A DNA stretch of 28,519 nt from positions 1 to 28,519 of the forward strand of contig CAAGJU010000197.1 in NCBI GenBank assembly GCA_900770225.1, given 5' to 3'. Origin of the DNA: Lachnospiraceae bacterium. Lineage in GTDB: Bacteria; Bacillota; Clostridia; Lachnospirales; Lachnospiraceae. The notes beneath the pieces were generated by a model. That model saw nothing but the letters and a program-made list of their open reading frames with translations, did not search any database and had not been told where the DNA came from. This document shows, in pieces, positions 15,457 through 23,708 of the stretch (positions within the stretch are counted from its first letter, which is position 1; every line of letters starts with the position of its first letter). The translations under genes were made by a program, and so were the position numbers.

Positions 15457-16476
15457 ATGGCAACCATTAAGGAAATTGCTGATAAACTGCATCTCTCTCC
15501 AGCCACGGTTTCGAGAGCGCTCAGAAACGATGAAACGCTATCCATCCGGATGGAAACCAGAAGCCTGATTTTATCAACAGCTGCGGAAATGGGATATGTC
15601 AGCCATCATAATAAAAAAAATGTCCGGAAAAGCAGAAAGATTCTGGTAATACATAAGTATTCCGCATTCAGAAGCCAGATGGATTCCGCGTATTATTACA
15701 CGATGCGAACCGGTATTGAGGATGTATGCGTAAAGAATGACATCCAGTATACCTTTACGGCGATCGACGAGCTGAATGAAAAGAAGGTGAATGCGGACGG
15801 TATTGTTCTGCTTGGAAACTTCGCGAGGAATCAGTTTGAAGAGGTTCTGGGCCTGATTGGGGATCTTCCGGCTGTGGTGGCCGGAAACGTATGCTATTAC
15901 AGGCAGCGCTTTAACCATGTTTCCTTCAGCAATAAGGAGTCGGTGACGATCGCCCTGAAATATCTGAAAAAAAACGGTCACAGAAAGATCGGGTACATGG
16001 GAATCATTGAGGAAGAGGTCCCGAACATGATCGGCTCGCGGAAGGCCACATATCTGGAGTGGGTGAAGAAAGAGGGCACTTATCGTCCGGAATGGCTTCT
16101 GGAAAGAGACCGCGGGAGCGACCGTGTGGAACAGGGCGTGAGTATGGGCAGGGAACTGCTGCAGCAGAAGGAGCTGCCGACGGCACTGTTCTGCGCCAAT
16201 GACTCGGTTGCGCTGGGCGTGATCAATGCCTTTAATGATGCGGGGGTTTCAGTGCCGGGGCAGGTGTCTATCGTATCGCACGACGGTTCCTATCCGACAC
16301 AGTATTCCTATCCGCAGCTCACAACGGTGAATGTTCATCCTTACCATCTGGGGGCAGAGGCAATGCGGCTTCTGATTCAGCGCATGAATAAACCGGAAAA
16401 GTACACCTGCGAGCTGCTGCTCATGCCGACACTGAAGGTGCGCAGCAGTGTAAGAAATATCACAGCGGGTGAATAA
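15457..16476 (+). CDS. LacI-family transcriptional regulator
   Basis: A 339-residue repressor-type protein. The N-terminal helix-turn-helix is ATIKEIADKLHLSPATVSRA (residues 2-21), with the hinge helix around 45-60. The rest is the periplasmic-binding-like effector domain (about 63-335), with NADGIVLLGN, HVSFSNKES, GHRKIGYMG, ALFCANDSVALGVINA, VSIVSHDG and a C-terminal TTVNVHPYHLGAEAM segment. The effector should be a small sugar-like ligand. AAGGAAAAA precedes the ATG. It is followed by its own terminator, then by the control region of the transport operon, which it most likely regulates. Confidence 0.93.
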   Translation: MATIKEIADKLHLSPATVSRALRNDETLSIRMETRSLILSTAAEMGYVSHHNKKNVRKSRKILVIHKYSAFRSQMDSAYYYTMRTGIEDVCVKNDIQYTFTAIDELNEKKVNADGIVLLGNFARNQFEEVLGLIGDLPAVVAGNVCYYRQRFNHVSFSNKESVTIALKYLKKNGHRKIGYMGIIEEEVPNMIGSRKATYLEWVKKEGTYRPEWLLERDRGSDRVEQGVSMGRELLQQKELPTALFCANDSVALGVINAFNDAGVSVPGQVSIVSHDGSYPTQYSYPQLTTVNVHPYHLGAEAMRLLIQRMNKPEKYTCELLLMPTLKVRSSVRNITAGE

Positions 16477-16587
16477 TACGCGGTTGTGTGAGAAATATTG
16501 CGGCGGGAGGGCGAATCATACGATCAGGCAAAAAGGCAGAGTATAAAGAAAGCGATCAGACAATCTTATAATCATATGGTTAACAGG

Positions 16588-16647
16588 CAGGAGCCATGTC
16601 AGATATCCGGAGCAGCAGAGCTGCAGGCTGACATGGCCTGTTTTTTT
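16588..16647 (+). terminator. Terminator after the LacI regulator
   Basis: GCCATGTCAG (16593-16602) pairs CTGACATGGC (16628-16637). It is extended by CAG/CTG across a two-base bulge and followed by seven T residues. The 25-nt loop can fold further. Confidence 0.85.
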
Positions 16648-16967
16648 GAAAAAATTTAGTAAATATTTATTGCAAATCCAACGCAAATGAAACGCCTTTT
16701 CATTTTTAACGGAACAAAAACAGAGGCAGATTCACACAAAAACTATCCATTATGCACATAATCAAAACTGAATAATTGTGTATTATAACCGAAATGCCGC
16801 GAAAAATCACATGTTACTGATGCGTTAACCCAATAAAAACAATTAGTAAAATACAAGTAAATATTACAAATTTTACTTGCGTTTTTACTAGTGCAGAATT
16901 ACTATGGTCTTACCAGATGAAAGAGAAACAGATTTCAGAAACCAATTTATTTTTGAAGGGAGCATGT
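16648..16967 (+). promoter_or_regulatory. AT-rich control region with three dyads upstream of the ABC transporter operon
   Basis: No gene lies here. Three inverted repeats stand out: AAATGAAA-CGCCT-TTTCATTT (16685-16705), which resembles a LacI/CcpA-type operator; ATTATG-CA-CATAAT (16749-16762); and CAAGTAAA-10 nt-TTTACTTG (16854-16879). The last is nested inside AGTAAAA (16845-16851) and TTTTACT (16883-16889). A weak promoter TTGCGT-16-TACTAT (16878-16905) overlaps the right half of the third dyad, the position expected for repression. The ribosome binding site GAAGGGA (16955-16961) fixes the lipoprotein start at 16968. Confidence 0.6.
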
Positions 16968-18146
16968 ATGAAAAGAAAACTGGCAGTTGTATTGACGTGT
17001 ATTGCAACACTGGCACTGGGTGCCTGCGGATCCTCCACATCAGGTTCGTCGGCCTCGCAGAATGGTTCCTCCTCATCGGCGAGTGCGCAAAGCTCTTCTG
17101 CGGCAGCTTCCGAAGCCTCTTCTGCATCATCGGATGCCGAAGCCTCTTCATCTGCTGAGAGCACGGACTCCTCGGCATCATCGGGCACAGCGACGGACAG
17201 CGGAGATCCGCTCATGATCTACAGCCCTCAGGCCGATGCGGACAGAGTCGGATGGCTGACAGAACATGCAGAAGCAGACCTTGGATTTGATGTGGAGTTC
17301 CTGTGTGCGGGCGGCAGCGACCTTTCAGACCGGCTGGTCGCTGAGAAAGCCAATCCTCAGGCAGATGTCGTTATGGGACTTGTACAGACCCTGATGTACA
17401 ACCTGAAGGATCAGGATATTCTTCAGCAGTACACCCCATCCTGGGCGGACGACATTGACGATGCCTATAAGGATAAGGACGGATACTTCTATGAATTCTG
17501 GCAGACGCCGATCATCATCTGCTACAACCCTGATTACGTAACGGATCCGCCGACAAGCTGGCAGGATCTGATCAAGGACGAGTATAAGGGCCTGTACTCC
17601 GTAGGAACTCCGCAGGGCCAGACGATCAAAAGCTATATTATCGGTATGCTCTGGCCGTATTATGATGCATCCACGGGAGAGATCAGCCAGGATGGATGGG
17701 ATTTCCTGACCACACTTTACGCGAATTCCTATGAAATGCCGACGGACGGTGATGCATGGCAGCTGTTCAAGGATGGTACAGTGCCGATCATGATGACCTG
17801 GTACGACGGCGCGAAAACCAAATCCGCGGAATACGGATGTAATGTTGAATATGTCAAACCGGCTGACGGCACACCTGTGGTTTCCGAGGGTATCGGTATC
17901 GTGAACGGAACGGACCAGCTGGAGAAGGCAAAAGCATATGAAGACTGGTGGGGATCTGCCGAGACACAGGCGACATATGCGGAGGAGTTCGGTGTGGTTC
18001 CGGTGAGCCAGAAGGCCCTGGATCTGTGCAGCGATGAAGTGAAGGAAGATGCCGAAATGTTCAAGCCTCAGGATATTGACTGGGAGGTTGCGGCTGAAAA
18101 GAGCGACGCCTGGTTTGAGAAGATCCAGCTTGAGATCATGCCATAA
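16968..18146 (+). CDS. ABC transporter substrate-binding lipoprotein (Fbp/Pot/Afu-like)
   Basis: 392 residues. A lipoprotein signal MKRKLAVVLTCIATLALGAC ends at lipidated Cys20. A serine/alanine-rich linker of about 60 residues follows, then a type 2 periplasmic-binding fold starting at PLMIYSPQADADR. Family features are QADVVMGLVQTLMYNLKDQ, YEFWQTPIIICYNPDY, PTSWQDLIKDEYKG and VSEGIGIVNG. This group binds ferric ions, polyamines, aminoethylphosphonate, thiamine or sugar phosphates, and the sequence alone does not pick one. I chose ATG 16968 over an in-frame ATG at 16917 because only 16968 gives a signal peptide right after GAAGGGA. It is the first gene of the operon. Confidence 0.9.
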   Translation: MKRKLAVVLTCIATLALGACGSSTSGSSASQNGSSSSASAQSSSAAASEASSASSDAEASSSAESTDSSASSGTATDSGDPLMIYSPQADADRVGWLTEHAEADLGFDVEFLCAGGSDLSDRLVAEKANPQADVVMGLVQTLMYNLKDQDILQQYTPSWADDIDDAYKDKDGYFYEFWQTPIIICYNPDYVTDPPTSWQDLIKDEYKGLYSVGTPQGQTIKSYIIGMLWPYYDASTGEISQDGWDFLTTLYANSYEMPTDGDAWQLFKDGTVPIMMTWYDGAKTKSAEYGCNVEYVKPADGTPVVSEGIGIVNGTDQLEKAKAYEDWWGSAETQATYAEEFGVVPVSQKALDLCSDEVKEDAEMFKPQDIDWEVAAEKSDAWFEKIQLEIMP

Positions 18147-18176
18147 CGGTACCGGCTGAAATAAGATTCTACAGAG

Positions 18177-18210
18177 GCCCGGAGACTGTTCAGGAAGGCA
18201 GCCGCCGGGC
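18177..18210 (+). other. Intercistronic hairpin between binding protein and ATPase
   Basis: GCCCGG (18177-18182) pairs CCGGGC (18205-18210), followed by TTTGTC. Such a structure could stabilise the binding-protein mRNA or partly terminate, giving more binding protein than transporter. That role is inferred. Confidence 0.5.
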
Positions 18211-18228
18211 TTTGTCAGGAGATGAAAA

Positions 18229-19239
18229 ATGATCGAATTAAAAAACGTTGAGATACGATATGGAGATTTTGTCGCTGTTCATGATCTGAACATGACTATT
18301 CAGGAGGGTGAGTTCTTTACGTTTCTGGGACCGTCCGGCTGCGGAAAGACGACGACGCTTCGGGCGATCGCGGGCTTTGAGAAAATTTCAAAGGGCGAGA
18401 TCGTGGCATTCGGGAAGAACCTTTCCGGTCTGCTCCCGGAAGAAAGAAATATCGGATTTGTTTTTCAGAACTATGCGCTGTTCCCCAGCATGGATGTATT
18501 TGAAAATATTGCGTTTGGGCTGAAGGCACGCAAGGTTCCCAAAAAGGAGATCGCTGAAAGAGTCGAAGGTATCGCGGAAAAGACCGGCATCTCGGCGCAT
18601 CTGCACAAAAAGATCAGTGATCTTTCAGGGGGACAGCAACAGAGAGTTGCGATTGCGAGAGCCATTGTTCTCAAACCGAAAATTCTTCTGATGGATGAGC
18701 CGCTTTCCAATCTTGATGCCAAGCTCAGGGTGAGCACCAGAGAAGAGATACGTAAGCTGCAGAAGGCATTCGGCATTACGACCATTTACGTCACGCATGA
18801 CCAGGAAGAGGCCATGGCGATCAGCGACAGGATCGCCGTCTTTAACGTAGGACGGCTTGAACAGATCGCGACGCCAAGGGAGATCTATAATCATCCGGTT
18901 AACAGCGCAGTGGCCAAATTTGTCGGGGAGATCAATGAGATTTCGGGGCAGAGCGTCGAGCTTTTCAAAAAGAAGATAGCGTCGGAGCCCGACGAGCATT
19001 TCTTCGTGCGGCCTCACTATGTGAAGATCAGCCGCGATGCACAGAAGGAGCACGATATCATCAACGTTCCGGGAATAGTTGACAGCTATGAATTCCTCGG
19101 TTCATACACAAAAATCAATATGCGCACGGAGGATGGCGGAAAGATTGTCTCTGTGATTTTCGGAGAGCGCGCGGAATACGATGAGGGTGAGAGGATTTTC
19201 GCGCAGATTTCCCCGAAAGATGTGCTGAAATTGAGATAG
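18229..19239 (+). CDS. ABC transporter ATP-binding protein
   Basis: A 336-residue importer ATPase of the FbpC/PotA class. Walker A GPSGCGKTT is at about residues 34-42, with the Q-loop in FVFQNYALFP. The signature LSGGQQQR is at about 132-139, Walker B ILLMDEP at about 150-157, and the switch histidine in VTHDQEEA. A C-terminal extension (about 240-336) fits the regulatory TOBE-like domain of this class. AGGAGA precedes the ATG, and the permease starts eight bases after the stop. Confidence 0.95.
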   Translation: MIELKNVEIRYGDFVAVHDLNMTIQEGEFFTFLGPSGCGKTTTLRAIAGFEKISKGEIVAFGKNLSGLLPEERNIGFVFQNYALFPSMDVFENIAFGLKARKVPKKEIAERVEGIAEKTGISAHLHKKISDLSGGQQQRVAIARAIVLKPKILLMDEPLSNLDAKLRVSTREEIRKLQKAFGITTIYVTHDQEEAMAISDRIAVFNVGRLEQIATPREIYNHPVNSAVAKFVGEINEISGQSVELFKKKIASEPDEHFFVRPHYVKISRDAQKEHDIINVPGIVDSYEFLGSYTKINMRTEDGGKIVSVIFGERAEYDEGERIFAQISPKDVLKLR

Positions 19240-19247
19240 GAGCTGCG

Positions 19248-20933
19248 ATGAGTACAAGGAAGAAGTTTTCAATCGTAAAAAATATCGTTTTATTCGTGTT
19301 CATTGGCTGGTTCCTTTTTTCGTTCATCATTGTGCCGGTTTTCAGCGTTCTGAAGACGGCATTTTTCCCGGACGGCACTTTTTCTGCGGAGGTGTTTCAG
19401 AAACTGGCTTCATCTCCCAGAATAAGAAATTCACTGGTAAACACATATGTCATGACCTTCTTCACGATCATTACCGTGAGCATCGTCGGAATTTTTCAGA
19501 TCCTTGTGACGGAGTACTTTGACATCAAAGGCTCGAAGATCATGGAGATCGCCTTTATGACGCCGCTGGTCTACGGAGGCATCTCGCTTGTCAGAGGGTA
19601 TAACTATGTGTATTCGTCTCATGGCATACTGACGCAGTTCCTGACGAAGATTTTTCCCTCGCTGAATCCGAACTGGTTTACAGGGTTCACAGGCGTGCTG
19701 TTCGTCCACACCTTTGCGATGACCACGTGGCATATCCTGTTCGTGAAGACTTCGTTCCATGATATTGATTATTCAACGATAGAGGCAGCAAGAAGCCTCG
19801 GCGCCAGCAATCTGAAGACGTTTTTAAAGGTGGCGATGCCCGTCGTTCGGCCTTCGCTTTTCTCGGCGACAATCCTTCTGGCGCTGGCATCCATGAATTC
19901 CTTCGCGGCGCCGTCACTGCTCGGAGGAAAGAATTTCTACATGATCAACAGTATGATCCTGGCCCTGAACGGAATGAGAAGCTATGATCTTTCAGCTATC
20001 CTTTCTCTCATACTGGGTCTCACCTGTATCATCCTGCTCCTGGTCATGAATTATCTGGAGAAGCGTTCTTCCTATATTTCCGTGTCCAAGGTTCCGACAA
20101 AGATGAGGAAGATCCGTATTCATAATCCGGTGGCAAATGTCATTGTGCATGTGCTCGCCTATATCATGACGATCATCTATCTGGCACCGGTTGTGATGAT
20201 CCTGATTTTTTCCTTCGGAGACACGCACAGCATTGTTACCAATACGTTCCCGACGAGCTTCACGCTGGACAATTATATCCGTGTATTCAGCAACGCCTCT
20301 ATTCTGAAGCCGCTTCTGAACAGTGTGAAACTGAGTGCCATCGCCGTCTGCATCGTGCTTTTCATATCGGTTGCGTCTTCCTTTGCCATTAAAAAACATC
20401 CAGGAAAAACCACTAAAATTCTGGAACTCACGCTCCTGATCCCGTGGATCCTTCCGGCGACGCTTCTGGTCGTGGGTATGATCACGATGTATTCCACGCC
20501 CAATCCGCTTGTATTCGGTGCTGTTCTGGTGGGAGGATTCTGGATACTGCCGATCGCCTATTCCGTATGTCAGCTGCCATCGTCCATGCGGCTGGTCAGG
20601 GCATCGCTTTTCTCCATCAATAATTCACTGGAGGAGGCCGGACATTCGCTGGGAGGCGGTGCGTTCTATGTGCTTCGCAGGGTGGTGCTTCCGATCATTT
20701 TTCCGACGATCATCTCCGCAGGCGCCATCACCTTTAATGGACTTCTGTCGGAGTACACAGCAAGTGCACTGCTTTACAACATCAATAATGTTCCACTGGG
20801 TATCATTCTCCGTTCTCCGGAGCTGAGTACGGACCCGAATACCGAGGCAAATACCATCATATACATCGTTATCCTGATGATTCTGTCGACCATTACCCTG
20901 GCAGCGACGCAGAAGTACAGAAACAGAAAATAA
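19248..20933 (+). CDS. ABC transporter permease, fused two-domain type
   Basis: A 561-residue membrane protein containing two complete permease halves in one chain. The EAA coupling loops are STIEAARSLGASNLKTFLK (about residue 175) and EEAGHSLGGGAFYVLRR (about residue 461), both facing the ATPase. About twelve membrane helices are visible, the first near residues 15-37. The fused layout is typical of FbpB/AfuB-like ferric or sugar-phosphate importers, in contrast to the separate PotB/PotC pair. AGGAG lies nine bases upstream of the ATG. Confidence 0.93.
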   Translation: MSTRKKFSIVKNIVLFVFIGWFLFSFIIVPVFSVLKTAFFPDGTFSAEVFQKLASSPRIRNSLVNTYVMTFFTIITVSIVGIFQILVTEYFDIKGSKIMEIAFMTPLVYGGISLVRGYNYVYSSHGILTQFLTKIFPSLNPNWFTGFTGVLFVHTFAMTTWHILFVKTSFHDIDYSTIEAARSLGASNLKTFLKVAMPVVRPSLFSATILLALASMNSFAAPSLLGGKNFYMINSMILALNGMRSYDLSAILSLILGLTCIILLLVMNYLEKRSSYISVSKVPTKMRKIRIHNPVANVIVHVLAYIMTIIYLAPVVMILIFSFGDTHSIVTNTFPTSFTLDNYIRVFSNASILKPLLNSVKLSAIAVCIVLFISVASSFAIKKHPGKTTKILELTLLIPWILPATLLVVGMITMYSTPNPLVFGAVLVGGFWILPIAYSVCQLPSSMRLVRASLFSINNSLEEAGHSLGGGAFYVLRRVVLPIIFPTIISAGAITFNGLLSEYTASALLYNINNVPLGIILRSPELSTDPNTEANTIIYIVILMILSTITLAATQKYRNRK

Positions 20934-20959
20934 AAAGAGAAGAAAGCAGAGGCAGAAAA

Positions 20960-21799
20960 GTGAATACATTCGGCTTTAATATCAATCTCCGGAATACACC
21001 GGAAGAAATTCTGGAACTCGGCGACAGGTGTCTTGCAGACGGTTCTTATGGGGCCATAGAGGTGACATACTACGAGGATATGCAGGGCGTGGACACCTTT
21101 GCCTATAATCAGGCGGTCCGGACCATTGTGGATAAATATCATCCTGAAGTGGTGGTCCACATCTCTGCATTTAATACGTCCGAAGAAAACAGTGTGCTCC
21201 GGAGTGCCATTATCCATGAGTTTATCAACTGCTGCGAGTATACAAAAGCGCTGGGCGGCAGGAGGATTGTCATGCACAGCGGGCGGAAACAGTATTCTCT
21301 GCACGTCCCGACTGTGGTGACATGTGCGGATGATCAGAGCGGGGATCCGGAGTACAGGAGAGCCTGGGATCTTTCCGTAGATCTGTTCAGAATCTGCTGT
21401 GATATCGCCAGGGAATACGGGATCATTATTTTTACGGAAAATCTCGGACCGATCCATCTGACCGTGCGATGCAGCGCGCTGACAGAATTTGTCAGAACGG
21501 TTGAAAGGGACAATCTGTTTATCGTCTTTGATATCGGGCACTGTCACTATACGGGAGGCGATATTCCTGAGGAAGTCCTGGAGTGCGGAAAGCTGCTGCG
21601 GCATCTTCATCTGCATGACAACATGGGGGATAAGGATTCGCATCTCCCTGTCGGAGAGGGAAACATCGATTACCGCGCCTTCTGTGAAGCGCTTGAGAAA
21701 GTCGGCTACCCGGGATTTTATATGATGGAACTGAACCACTGCTGCCCGGAAAATCTGATCAGATCAAGAGAAAAACTGCTCTCCTGCCTTGAAAAATAA
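20960..21799 (+). CDS. Xylose isomerase-like TIM barrel protein, paralog 1 (sugar isomerase/epimerase or AP endonuclease 2 fold)
   Basis: A 279-residue TIM barrel starting at GTG, with a weak ribosome binding site. The N-terminus MNTFGFNINL aligns with the start of its neighbour. The metal ligands of the family are recognisable: Glu160 (IIIFTENLG), Asp191 and His194 (FDIGHCHYTGGD), His219 (HLHLHDNMGD) and Glu257 (YMMELNH). An active metal-dependent isomerase or epimerase is therefore likely. Family members act on ketoses, inosose, hydroxypyruvate or sugar phosphates, and some are endonucleases; the transport-operon context favours a sugar role. It begins 27 nt after the permease. Confidence 0.85.
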   Translation: MNTFGFNINLRNTPEEILELGDRCLADGSYGAIEVTYYEDMQGVDTFAYNQAVRTIVDKYHPEVVVHISAFNTSEENSVLRSAIIHEFINCCEYTKALGGRRIVMHSGRKQYSLHVPTVVTCADDQSGDPEYRRAWDLSVDLFRICCDIAREYGIIIFTENLGPIHLTVRCSALTEFVRTVERDNLFIVFDIGHCHYTGGDIPEEVLECGKLLRHLHLHDNMGDKDSHLPVGEGNIDYRAFCEALEKVGYPGFYMMELNHCCPENLIRSREKLLSCLEK

Positions 21800-21911
21800 T
21801 GCCCACGGATTGGTCTCATGCAGGAACGGAGAGCGCTGAGAGATGCTGTTTCATTCATCATTCGGGACTTTCCATATATTTGTCAGAAGTGATCGGAATG
21901 GAGGAAATGAA

Positions 21912-22748
21912 TTGAGTACATTTGGCTTTAACATCAATCTGAAGAATACGCCGCAGGAGATTCTGGAACTCGGAGACAGGTGCCTTGCGGATGGCTCCTA
22001 TGGAGCGATAGAAGTGACCTATTACGAGGATATGCAGGATGTGGACACCTTTTACTACAATCAGGCGATCCGCGCCATCGTGGAAAAATATCATCCGCAG
22101 GTGGTTGTGCATATATCCAGTTTTAATACCTCCGAGGAAAACAGCGTGATCCGGAGCGCGATCATTCACGAATTCCGGAATTGCTGTGAATATACAAAGA
22201 ATCTCGGAGGCAGCCGGATTGTTATGCATACCGGGAGGATCCACTATTCCCTGCATGTGCCGGTAGTGGATAAAAACGGAAACTATCTGGGCGGAGAGGC
22301 GGAATCAAAACGCATATGGGATCTTTCTGTCCGCCTTTTCAGAACCTGCTGTGATATTGCGAAGGAATACGGCATTACCGTCTATACTGAGAACCTCAGC
22401 AGGGAAAATGTCACGTGCCGGTGTGACGATCTGGTGAATTTTGTAAAGGAAGTAAACAGGGATAATCTGTTTATTGTCTTTGATATCGGACACTGCCATT
22501 ATACCGGCGGGGATGTGGTAAAGGATACTCTGGTTTGCGGAAGCCTGCTTCATCATCTGCATCTTCATGACAACATGGGAGACCGTGATGCACACAGACC
22601 GCTCGGAGAAGGAAATATCGACTATCCGGGTTTCTGCAGGGCTCTGAAGGAAATCGGTTATTCGGGCCTCTATATGATGGAGCTGTATCACTGTGACCCT
22701 GAAAATCTGAGAACATCCAGAGAAAGGTTACTTGCATGCCTAAAATAG
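21912..22748 (+). CDS. Xylose isomerase-like TIM barrel protein, paralog 2
   Basis: 278 residues, a close paralog of the preceding gene. Most positions in the first 115 residues are identical (for example STFGFNINL, DRCLADGSYGAIEV, NTSEENSV). It keeps the same metal ligands, in TVYTENLS, FDIGHCHYTGGD, HLHLHDNMGD and YMMELYH. The copies differ most around residues 118-135, a loop likely near the active site. I chose TTG at 21912, preceded by GGAGG with a seven-base gap, because it matches the paralog's start. An ATG at 21843 gives a non-conserved extension. The gene ends 13 nt inside the next. Confidence 0.86.
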   Translation: MSTFGFNINLKNTPQEILELGDRCLADGSYGAIEVTYYEDMQDVDTFYYNQAIRAIVEKYHPQVVVHISSFNTSEENSVIRSAIIHEFRNCCEYTKNLGGSRIVMHTGRIHYSLHVPVVDKNGNYLGGEAESKRIWDLSVRLFRTCCDIAKEYGITVYTENLSRENVTCRCDDLVNFVKEVNRDNLFIVFDIGHCHYTGGDVVKDTLVCGSLLHHLHLHDNMGDRDAHRPLGEGNIDYPGFCRALKEIGYSGLYMMELYHCDPENLRTSRERLLACLK

Positions 22749-23476
22749 AAAACGGTCATTTATCCGGGATCATCGGCGATTTTCACTGTCATACTCTGGC
22801 CTCGCTTCATGCGTATTCGACACTGAGGGAAAATGTGGAGGCGGCAAAGAAAATGGGTCTCCGGTATATGGCGATCACGGATCATGCGATCGGCACCCAT
22901 GATTCACCGCCGCTTTCGTTCTTCGACAATCTGGAATCGCTTCCGGAATACATCGACGGCATCCGGATTCTCAGAGGTGTAGAGGCCAATATCATGGATC
23001 ATCAGGGAAACCTCGATATGCCGGAGAGCACACTGAAAAAGCTGGATTTCGTGATTGCATCGTACCATACGTCCTGCACGGAGCCGGGTACGGTTGAGGA
23101 GCATACAGAATCTTATCTTGCCATTGCGAAGAATCCCTATGTGCGCATGATCGGACATTCCGGAACGGCGGAGTTTGCATACGACTATGAAAGAGTGATT
23201 CCCGAGTTCGGAAAGAACGGAAAAGTTGTGGAGATCAATGCGCACACGTTTATCTGCCGGAAGACTTCCGTGGAAAACTGTAAAAAAATCGCCGGGCTGT
23301 GTCAGAAGTACGGGGTGCCTGTCATGGTCAATTCGGATGCGCACTCCGAGTTTGAAGTAGGGCAGGTGCAGCGCGCCCTGGACATGCTGAGGGAAATGAA
23401 TTTCCCGGAGGATCTGATCATCAACACGGATGCTTCGAGAATCAGAGATTACCTGACCCGGATTGGCGTCAGATAA
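22736..23476 (+). CDS. PHP-domain phosphoesterase, YcdX-like
   Basis: A 246-residue PHP-superfamily hydrolase with a trinuclear metal site. The motifs are DFHCHT (His17, His19), TDHA (Asp49, His50), GVEAN (Glu83), SYHTS (His111), GHSG (His141) and NSDAH (Asp201, His203). All expected ligands are present. Relatives are phosphatases or phosphodiesterases, including the enzyme that opens and dephosphorylates cyclic sugar phosphates. It overlaps the second TIM barrel gene by 13 nt, so it is co-translated with it, suggesting it acts on the same pathway. No terminator is evident after it. Confidence 0.88.
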   Translation: MPKIENGHLSGIIGDFHCHTLASLHAYSTLRENVEAAKKMGLRYMAITDHAIGTHDSPPLSFFDNLESLPEYIDGIRILRGVEANIMDHQGNLDMPESTLKKLDFVIASYHTSCTEPGTVEEHTESYLAIAKNPYVRMIGHSGTAEFAYDYERVIPEFGKNGKVVEINAHTFICRKTSVENCKKIAGLCQKYGVPVMVNSDAHSEFEVGQVQRALDMLREMNFPEDLIINTDASRIRDYLTRIGVR

Positions 23477-23488
23477 TCTCCGGAATAT

Positions 23489-23622
23489 ATGGAGGCCGGC
23501 GCATGTCAGATAATGAAGGCACATAAACGGTATGGAGGCCGGCGCGTGTCGATAATGAGGGCGCAAAAACGGGATGTATGGCGGCCGGTGCATGTCGGAT
23601 GCTGGAAGCACATAAACGGACG
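23489..23622 (+). repeat. Three degenerate 43-46-bp tandem repeats
   Basis: Units beginning ATGGAGGCCGGCGCATGTC, ATGGAGGCCGGCGCGTGTC and ATGGCGGCCGGTGCATGTC start at 23489, 23532 and 23578. Each ends near GCACATAAACGG or a variant. The 232-nt gap between the PHP gene and mgtC has no other recognisable content. Confidence 0.85.
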
Positions 23623-23708
23623 GCCCATAGCATGTGATAATCAGCGCAGCATATACAACAGACTGCGCATGGCACAGGATGAACAGATAACAGAAGGCAG
23701 GCGAAGCT

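Noticed and set aside
16968..20933. Ferric iron uptake system as a firm call
   Set aside because: The family is shared by iron, polyamine, phosphonate and sugar-phosphate importers. The neighbouring isomerase and phosphoesterase genes and the LacI regulator argue against a plain iron system.
23489..23622. CRISPR array
   Set aside because: The repeats are contiguous and degenerate, with no unique spacers of constant length and no cas genes. The 12608-12750 repeats fail for the same reason.
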